Origin: an uncultured Oscillospiraceae bacterium
GTDB lineage: Bacteria > Bacillota > Clostridia > Oscillospirales > Oscillospiraceae
Assembly (NCBI GenBank): GCA_900754515.1
Contig: CAAEDD010000070.1
Coordinates: 1 to 10,121, forward strand
Length of the DNA: 10,121 bases
Reading direction: 5' to 3'
The first letter of the stretch is position 1; each line of letters opens with the position of its first letter. The position numbers and the translations under genes were made by a program. Shown piece by piece: positions 6,158-10,121 of the stretch. The notes beneath the pieces were generated by a model, which worked only from the letters and a program-made list of their open reading frames with translations, was not told where the DNA came from and ran no database searches.

Positions 6158-6849
6158 TACTCTTCACCCTCCTTTTCAGCCATTTCCTGAGCTTCTTTCT
6201 TCTTAGCGGCTTTCTTCAGCGCATACTGCATAAGGGCTATAAGCAGGCCCAGGGTAATGAATCCACCGAAGGGCAGAGTCATTATAGTGGCGCCGAAGTC
6301 GCTGGGGAAGATCTGTATGCCGGCCCCGGTGCCGTCCATAGTGATGCGGAAGCCGTTTGTAATATCGATCAGGCCGCCGCCGAAACGGCCGCTGCCCACC
6401 AGCTCACGGAACACGCACATAACTATCAGAACCAGGGTGTAGCCCAGGCCCTGGAAGATGCCGTCAAAGAAGGAAGCACCCACGGTGTTCTTCTGGCAGA
6501 AAGCCTCGGCACGGCCGATGATGATGCAGTTAACAACTATCAGAGGGATAAACACACCCAGAGCATCAGACAGGGCGGGTATGTATGCCTGCAGCAGCAG
6601 GTCCACTATGGTAACAAAGCCTGCAATGATAACCACGAAGATGGCCAGACGTATCTCATTGGGAATGATCTTACGTATGGCGGCCACCACCACGTTGCAG
6701 CAGGTCAGTATGATGAGAACGGACAGGCCCATGCCCACGCCGTTGAAGAGGGTGGTGGTGATGGCCATTGTGGCACACATACCGATAAGCTGTACCAGAA
6801 CAGGGTTATTGGTTATCAGGCCTTCCTTAAACTGTTTCTTGATATTCAT
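6157..6849 (-). CDS. rnfE: Rnf complex subunit RnfE (integral membrane)
   Basis: Membrane subunit, 230 residues, paralogous to RnfA and of the RnfE/NqrD family. Six hydrophobic helices lie at about 18-210. Signature stretches are QLIGMCATMAITTTL (Cys25) and PLIVVNCIIIGRAEAF (Cys108), the two cysteines expected to complete the intramembrane iron-sulfur site with RnfA. FRELVGSG (148-155) is also family-typical. The C terminus has an unusual Lys/Ala/Glu-rich cytoplasmic tail (about 211-230), whose EKEGEE codons contain the rnfA ribosome site. The start at 6847-6849 has AAGGAGG that overlaps the rnfG stop. It is separated from rnfG by 14 bases and overlaps rnfA by one base. Confidence 0.96.
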   Translation of the reverse strand: MNIKKQFKEGLITNNPVLVQLIGMCATMAITTTLFNGVGMGLSVLIILTCCNVVVAAIRKIIPNEIRLAIFVVIIAGFVTIVDLLLQAYIPALSDALGVFIPLIVVNCIIIGRAEAFCQKNTVGASFFDGIFQGLGYTLVLIVMCVFRELVGSGRFGGGLIDITNGFRITMDGTGAGIQIFPSDFGATIMTLPFGGFITLGLLIALMQYALKKAAKKKEAQEMAEKEGEE

Positions 6850-6863
6850 TCAGCCTTTCCTCC

Positions 6864-7406
6864 TTAACCCAGAGATTCCACAGCCATAATGGCCGTTGCG
6901 GTTGCTTGAGTAATGGATCGGGAGGTAATGGTGGCGCCGGAGAGAGCGTCAATATTACCGCCGGTCTTGCTCAGGGCAATATTCTTATCCTCGCCTACAA
7001 ACTGGGCACGCCAGTTGACGCCCACCTCGGAGGTGCTTGCGGCGTTGGCGCCCAGGCCGGAGGTCTCGGAATGGGAGATGACGGAGATGCCGGTGCACTT
7101 GTAGTCATTATCTACGCCCACGGCCAGGGTGATCTTGCCCTGGGAGCCGCTGAAGGTGGTCATGACCACATATCCGGCGCCGTTTGTGCACTTGCTGATG
7201 GCATCAATGGTGGGCCAAGCCTCTTCGTCGAAAGCTACCTCCTCGTAGCCGTCGGAGGGGAGAACAGCCGCATAGGCTTTCTCGGTCTTGATGCGGTTCT
7301 GCTCCTCTATGGTCTCATAGGTCAGCTCGTTAACAACGCCCAGAACACCGGCAACCACAGCGCATACCAGGAACAAAACTATGGTAAGTTTGAGTATCTT
7401 ATTCAT
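6864..7406 (-). CDS. rnfG: Rnf complex subunit RnfG (covalent FMN protein)
   Basis: Extracytoplasmic flavoprotein subunit that carries covalently bound FMN, 180 residues. One N-terminal membrane anchor (about 5-27, preceded by MNKILK) is followed by an FMN-binding domain. ETSGLGAN at 114-121 is a family motif. The flavinylation motif DALSGATIT (153-161) matches the ApbE recognition pattern D-x-x-[S/T]-G-A-T, so Thr159 is the expected attachment site. An ApbE flavin transferase is required for maturation and is not encoded in this window. The start codon overlaps the rnfD stop as ATGA, and AAGGAGG lies seven bases upstream inside rnfD, indicating translational coupling. The protein is rather short but shows no obvious gap. 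Confidence 0.95.
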   Translation of the reverse strand: MNKILKLTIVLFLVCAVVAGVLGVVNELTYETIEEQNRIKTEKAYAAVLPSDGYEEVAFDEEAWPTIDAISKCTNGAGYVVMTTFSGSQGKITLAVGVDNDYKCTGISVISHSETSGLGANAASTSEVGVNWRAQFVGEDKNIALSKTGGNIDALSGATITSRSITQATATAIMAVESLG

Positions 7407-8434
7407 TTGGCCGCCTCCTTTGCTGCCTTTTTGGCCGCTTTCTCAGCTGCGATGTCCTCCTTGGTGACACCGAACTGATGACGATGGAAGCCCTTATCTA
7501 TGGCCCAGGTGCACAGGTTCATGATAAGGATAGCATATGTAACGCCCTCGGGGAAACCGCCGAAGTAGCGGATGAGCACCGTCAATGCGCCGCAGCCTGC
7601 GCCGTAGAGGAGCTGGCCGTTGAGAGTGACGGGGCTGGTGGCATAGTCGGTAGCCATGAAGATGGCACCCATAACAAGGCCGCCGGCCAAGACATTGTAG
7701 AGCATCCAGTCCACATTGCCGTAGCCCTCGTGACCGAAGATAAGGCAGAGCAGAGCCACGGTTCCAATGTATGCACCGGGTATGCGCCAGGAGATGACCT
7801 TTGTGGCCAGCAGGTAGACGCCGCCTATGAGCAGAGCCACGGTGCTCAGCTCACCGATGCAGCCGGGGATGGTACCGATAAACAGGGACTTGAGGCTGAA
7901 ATACTCAGGCATTGCGGTGCCGCCGTACATATAGGAAAGAGGTGTTGCCATGGTAACGCCGTCTACTGCGCCCACCAGGGCGTTGGGCACCGTGTATTTT
8001 CCCATGATGGCCGCATAGGAGGCCAGCAGGAAGGCACGACCTGCCAGGGCAGGGTTCAGGAAGTTCTTGCCGATACCGCCGTAAAGCTGCTTTACCACAA
8101 CAATGGCAAAGAAGTTGCCGATGACCGGCAGCCACCATGGGGCACTGGGGGGCAGCACCATAGCAAGCAGCAGGCCGGTGAGGGCGGCGGACAGATCTCC
8201 GATGGAAGTGGACTTCTTCATCAGCTTCCGGTAGCCCCATTCGAAGAACACGGCGGAGGCCATGGACACCACAGCCAGTACCAGGGGATATGCGCCGAAC
8301 TGCCACACTGCCACAGCAAGGGCGGGCAGCAGGGCCAGAATGACGTTGAGCATTATGCGCCTGGTGTCGGTACCGGTCCTGACCTGGGGCTGGTACGCCA
8401 CATCAAGGACTATTCTCTCTTTGTTTTCGCTCAT
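7403..8434 (-). CDS. rnfD: Rnf complex subunit RnfD (flavinylated membrane protein)
   Basis: Membrane subunit of the RnfD/NqrB family, 343 residues, with about ten hydrophobic helices between residues 27 and 310; subunits of this family are linked to ion transport. RTGTDTRRIMLNVILALLP (19-37) and GGIGKNFLNPALAGRAFLL (119-137) are strong family signatures. The covalent FMN site is expected at Thr164 in DGVTMATPL (158-166), the D-x-x-[S/T]-x-A-T-P form. Met occupies the position of Gly in the classical S/T-G-A-T pattern. ATDYATSPVT (261-270) is another conserved loop. The C terminus ends in an Ala/Lys-rich tail (about 328-343) whose AAG GAG codons form the rnfG ribosome site. It overlaps rnfC at its start and rnfG at its end, both as ATGA. 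Confidence 0.96.
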   Translation of the reverse strand: MSENKERIVLDVAYQPQVRTGTDTRRIMLNVILALLPALAVAVWQFGAYPLVLAVVSMASAVFFEWGYRKLMKKSTSIGDLSAALTGLLLAMVLPPSAPWWLPVIGNFFAIVVVKQLYGGIGKNFLNPALAGRAFLLASYAAIMGKYTVPNALVGAVDGVTMATPLSYMYGGTAMPEYFSLKSLFIGTIPGCIGELSTVALLIGGVYLLATKVISWRIPGAYIGTVALLCLIFGHEGYGNVDWMLYNVLAGGLVMGAIFMATDYATSPVTLNGQLLYGAGCGALTVLIRYFGGFPEGVTYAILIMNLCTWAIDKGFHRHQFGVTKEDIAAEKAAKKAAKEAAK

Positions 8435-9783
8435 TTCCGGGCCTCCTTTGCCGCCGCTTCCGCCTCAGCCTTGGCCTTTTCCTTGGCCGCCCTCACCTGG
8501 AACTTGACCTTGGCGGTCTTGAAGGCGTGGGTCAGGGGCATTCTGGCAGGGCAGTTGAAGGAACAGCTGCCGCACTCGAAGCAGTCCATAATGTGATATT
8601 TCTCCATATTTTCAAAGTCGTTCTTGCTGTAGTACATGTACATGAACACCGGCTCCAGATTCATGGGGCATACGGTGATGCACTTGCCGCAGCGGATGCA
8701 GGTGGGCTCTTTGACATTTCTGTCTTCTTCCTCAGTGAAGAAAAGCACACCGGCAGTACCCTTGACGGTAGGGGCATCAAAGCTGGTAGCGCAGATACCC
8801 ATCATAGGTCCGCCCAGGACTATCTTCCTGGGGGTCTTTACAAATCCGCCGCACTGCTCGGCAATATGGCGGAAGGGAGTACCGACACGGGTCAGGCCGT
8901 TTACCGGAGCTTTAAGGGCGCTGCCGCCGTAGGTAACTATACGCTCGATTACGCTTTTTCCCTCATAGCAGGCCTGGTAAATAGCATAGCATGTACGGGT
9001 GCTGACCACGTTGCATCCTACGCCGGAGGGCAGTCCGCCGGGCTTGACCTCGCGGCCGGTGATTGCCTTTACCTGCATCTTCTCGCCGCCCTGAGGGTAC
9101 TTCACTTCTTCGGGCACGATTTCTATGCCGTACTGGGCAGGATTGAGGGAATTGAGCAGGTCTATGGCATCCTGCTTGTTTACCTCTATGCCATAATAGG
9201 CCTTGTCAACGCAGTTGGCAATGCGCACCAGCTCTATACCTTTCAGCAGCTGGGTGGGGAAATTGAGCATGGTCAAATGGTCGCCGTTGAGGTAGGGCTC
9301 ACACTCGGCGCCGTTGATTATCAGCTTATCCACCTTGCCTATGCCGCCTCTGATCTTTACGGCAGTGGGGAACATGGCGCCGCCCATACCCACAACGCCC
9401 GCCTCACGGATACGCTCAAGGATCGCTTCCGGGTCCTTCAGCTGTTCCTCGGTGAGGGGAGGCAGCAGTTCAGGGGTGTCCTGAAAGTCATTCTCGATGA
9501 CCACGGACATTATCATATCGCCCATGGGATGAGGCCGGGGCTCCACAGCGACAACCTTGCCGGAGACGGAAGAATGGACGGGAGCAGAGACTGGGACCGG
9601 ATTATCACCGATCTTCTGATACATCTTCACATAGTCCCCCACCTTCACCAAAGGCTGGCAGGGAGCGCCTATGTGCTGTATCATGGGTATCACGACCTGA
9701 GACGGCGGAGCTATGACGGTCACGGGAATTTCCGGGGCCTTCATATAGTTGGGGTGCACGCCGCCTTTAAAAGTATGGGACAT
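8431..9783 (-). CDS. rnfC: Rnf complex subunit RnfC (NADH/FMN and iron-sulfur subunit)
   Basis: Peripheral cytoplasmic subunit where NAD+ is reduced. The 450-residue protein has an N-terminal RnfC barrel-sandwich domain (GGVHP at 7-11; APVHSSVSGKV at 67-77). A Complex I 51-kDa-like domain follows with the nucleotide/FMN motif VVGMGGAMFPT (130-140) and NGAECEPY (158-165). Two 4Fe-4S motifs are present: Cys362/365/368/372 (CIRCGKCITVCP) and Cys401/404/407/411 (CFECGSCSFNCP). These plus RnfB separate the complex from Nqr. The C terminus is an Ala/Lys/Glu-rich tail (about 431-450). I chose ATG at 9781-9783, preceded by AAAGAGGTGA with good spacing. The in-frame GTG at 9790-9792 lies inside that SD. 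First gene of the operon. Confidence 0.96.
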   Translation of the reverse strand: MSHTFKGGVHPNYMKAPEIPVTVIAPPSQVVIPMIQHIGAPCQPLVKVGDYVKMYQKIGDNPVPVSAPVHSSVSGKVVAVEPRPHPMGDMIMSVVIENDFQDTPELLPPLTEEQLKDPEAILERIREAGVVGMGGAMFPTAVKIRGGIGKVDKLIINGAECEPYLNGDHLTMLNFPTQLLKGIELVRIANCVDKAYYGIEVNKQDAIDLLNSLNPAQYGIEIVPEEVKYPQGGEKMQVKAITGREVKPGGLPSGVGCNVVSTRTCYAIYQACYEGKSVIERIVTYGGSALKAPVNGLTRVGTPFRHIAEQCGGFVKTPRKIVLGGPMMGICATSFDAPTVKGTAGVLFFTEEEDRNVKEPTCIRCGKCITVCPMNLEPVFMYMYYSKNDFENMEKYHIMDCFECGSCSFNCPARMPLTHAFKTAKVKFQVRAAKEKAKAEAEAAAKEARK

Positions 9784-9788
9784 AAGCT

Positions 9789-9798
9789 TCACCTCTTT
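9789..9798 (-). promoter_or_regulatory. rnfC ribosome binding site, decides start
   Basis: AAAGAGGTGA on the minus strand; AGAGG ends 8 bases before the ATG at 9783. The alternative GTG start at 9792 is part of this site and would have no SD of its own. Confidence 0.8.
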
Positions 9799-9895
9799 AA
9801 AATTTGCCCTAGTCTTACATCAAAGGATTGTATCACATCCGGTCATAAATTGTCTATATTTTCTGGTATAAAGATTGTCTTTTTCCCTGGACAAG

Positions 9896-9925
9896 TTTGT
9901 AACAATCCCGTCAATAACTTGTCAA
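9896..9925 (-). promoter_or_regulatory. Candidate rnf operon promoter
   Basis: On the minus strand a consensus -35 TTGACA (plus 9920-9925), 18 bases, then TACAAA (plus 9896-9901; 4 of 6). It would give a leader of about 105 bases. A weaker alternative further downstream is AAGACA, 17 bases, TATAGA. The -35 lies across the junction of an 11-base tandem repeat. Confidence 0.45.
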
Positions 9926-9931
9926 TGACTT
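9910..9931. repeat. 11-base tandem direct repeat at the rnf -35
   Basis: GTCAATAACTT (9910-9920) is followed at once by GTCAATGACTT (9921-9931), 10 of 11 identical. The 11-base period is close to one helical turn, so a protein could bind both copies on the same face. Confidence 0.55.
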
Positions 9932-9950
9932 GTTTGCTTACATTTATTTC

Positions 9951-9988
9951 CATTTATATGCCATATGTTCATTTTTATGCCACATTTT
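9951..9988. repeat. 19-base tandem direct repeat upstream of the rnf promoter
   Basis: Two adjacent 19-base units (9951-9969 and 9970-9988), 16 of 19 identical, sharing CATTT-TATGCCA-AT-TT. A partial third copy (CATTTATTTC) precedes them at 9941-9950. Located 26 to 63 bases upstream of the candidate -35. Confidence 0.5.
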
Positions 9989-10121
9989 ATTTGGACTTAT
10001 TTTTACAGCTCCGTCAAGGTAAAACAGTACTCCTTCACAGGTGCATAACTCTCCTCATGCTTGTCTCCGAATAAGTGTCCGGCCGATTTCTCAGATGTCT
10101 GCTAGTGGGAATAAATAGGAA

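Larger units (their letters stand above)
9784..10121 (-). promoter_or_regulatory. rnf operon upstream region (338 bases without a convincing gene)
   Basis: AT-rich, apparently non-coding DNA upstream of rnfC. It contains the candidate promoter at 9896-9925, an 11-base tandem repeat at 9910-9931 and a 19-base tandem repeat at 9951-9988. A 32-codon open stretch on the minus strand (10006-10101) near the window edge lacks a start. I see no tRNA, no known riboswitch and no intrinsic terminator. Confidence 0.6.

Noticed and set aside
8431..9783. Nqr (Na+-NADH:quinone reductase) instead of Rnf
   Set aside because: RnfC has two 4Fe-4S motifs and a multi-cluster RnfB is present; NqrF is absent and the gene order is rnfCDGEAB.
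9896..9906. Short palindrome TTGTAACAA as a Rex or FNR site
   Set aside because: Only 9 bases and it lacks the longer two-armed form expected of a Rex (TTGTTA-TAACAA) or FNR site.
9941..9988. CRISPR-like or iteron repeats upstream of rnfC
   Set aside because: Only two imperfect adjacent 19-base units without unique spacers; no cas gene or replication initiator nearby.
8527..10074. Long plus-strand open frame (about 515 codons) opposite rnfC, and similar ones opposite rnfD (7478-8596) and rnfB (4758-5540)
   Set aside because: They are antisense shadows: the minus-strand genes have clear family motifs, SD sites and operon fit, while these frames give low-complexity His/Gly/Ala-rich translations without recognisable domains.

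Overview
The window looks like chromosomal DNA of an anaerobic Firmicute, most likely a member of the Clostridia (Oscillospiraceae/Lachnospiraceae-like; inference). Three things suggest this. Nearly every gene has a strong AGGAGG-type Shine-Dalgarno (SD). It encodes a complete Rnf complex in the clostridial order rnfC-D-G-E-A-B. It also carries a DUF1836 regulator and a 6-phosphofructokinase of the GGNGT type that I associate with clostridia. Coding DNA is moderately GC-rich and the spacers between transcription units are AT-rich.

Left part (1-4740), separate small transcription units. The 3' half of a DUF255/YyaL-type gene on the plus strand converges on a minus-strand EamA/DMT transporter, and they share a perfect 13-bp terminator hairpin at 985-1014. 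The transporter lies directly downstream of pfkA, separated by a second 13-bp hairpin that leaves no room for an independent promoter after it. pfkA has a probable TTG start, two hairpins in its leader and a 22-bp palindrome over a candidate -35. Next come a minus-strand SGNH/GDSL hydrolase with its own promoter (TTGACA, extended -10) and terminator, and a divergent plus-strand DUF1836 gene with its own terminator.

Right part (4709-9925), one minus-strand operon, rnfCDGEAB. It encodes a membrane ferredoxin:NAD+ oxidoreductase that couples electron transfer from reduced ferredoxin to NAD+ with Na+ or H+ export. Redox motifs are intact in all subunits: paired 4Fe-4S motifs in RnfC, flavinylation motifs in RnfD and RnfG, intramembrane cysteines in RnfE and RnfA, and many cysteines in RnfB. 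The operon ends in a 13-bp hairpin with a T5 tract. Its upstream region (9784-10121) has a candidate promoter and two sets of tandem direct repeats.

Glycolysis (pfkA) and Rnf both belong to fermentative energy metabolism but here are separate transcription units. I see no mobile element, CRISPR array, tRNA or rRNA. I found no clearly novel multi-gene system. The most interesting signals are small: how ribosome-binding sites are built into gene ends along the rnf operon, the structured pfkA leader, the transporter placed behind a hairpin, and the repeats upstream of rnfC.
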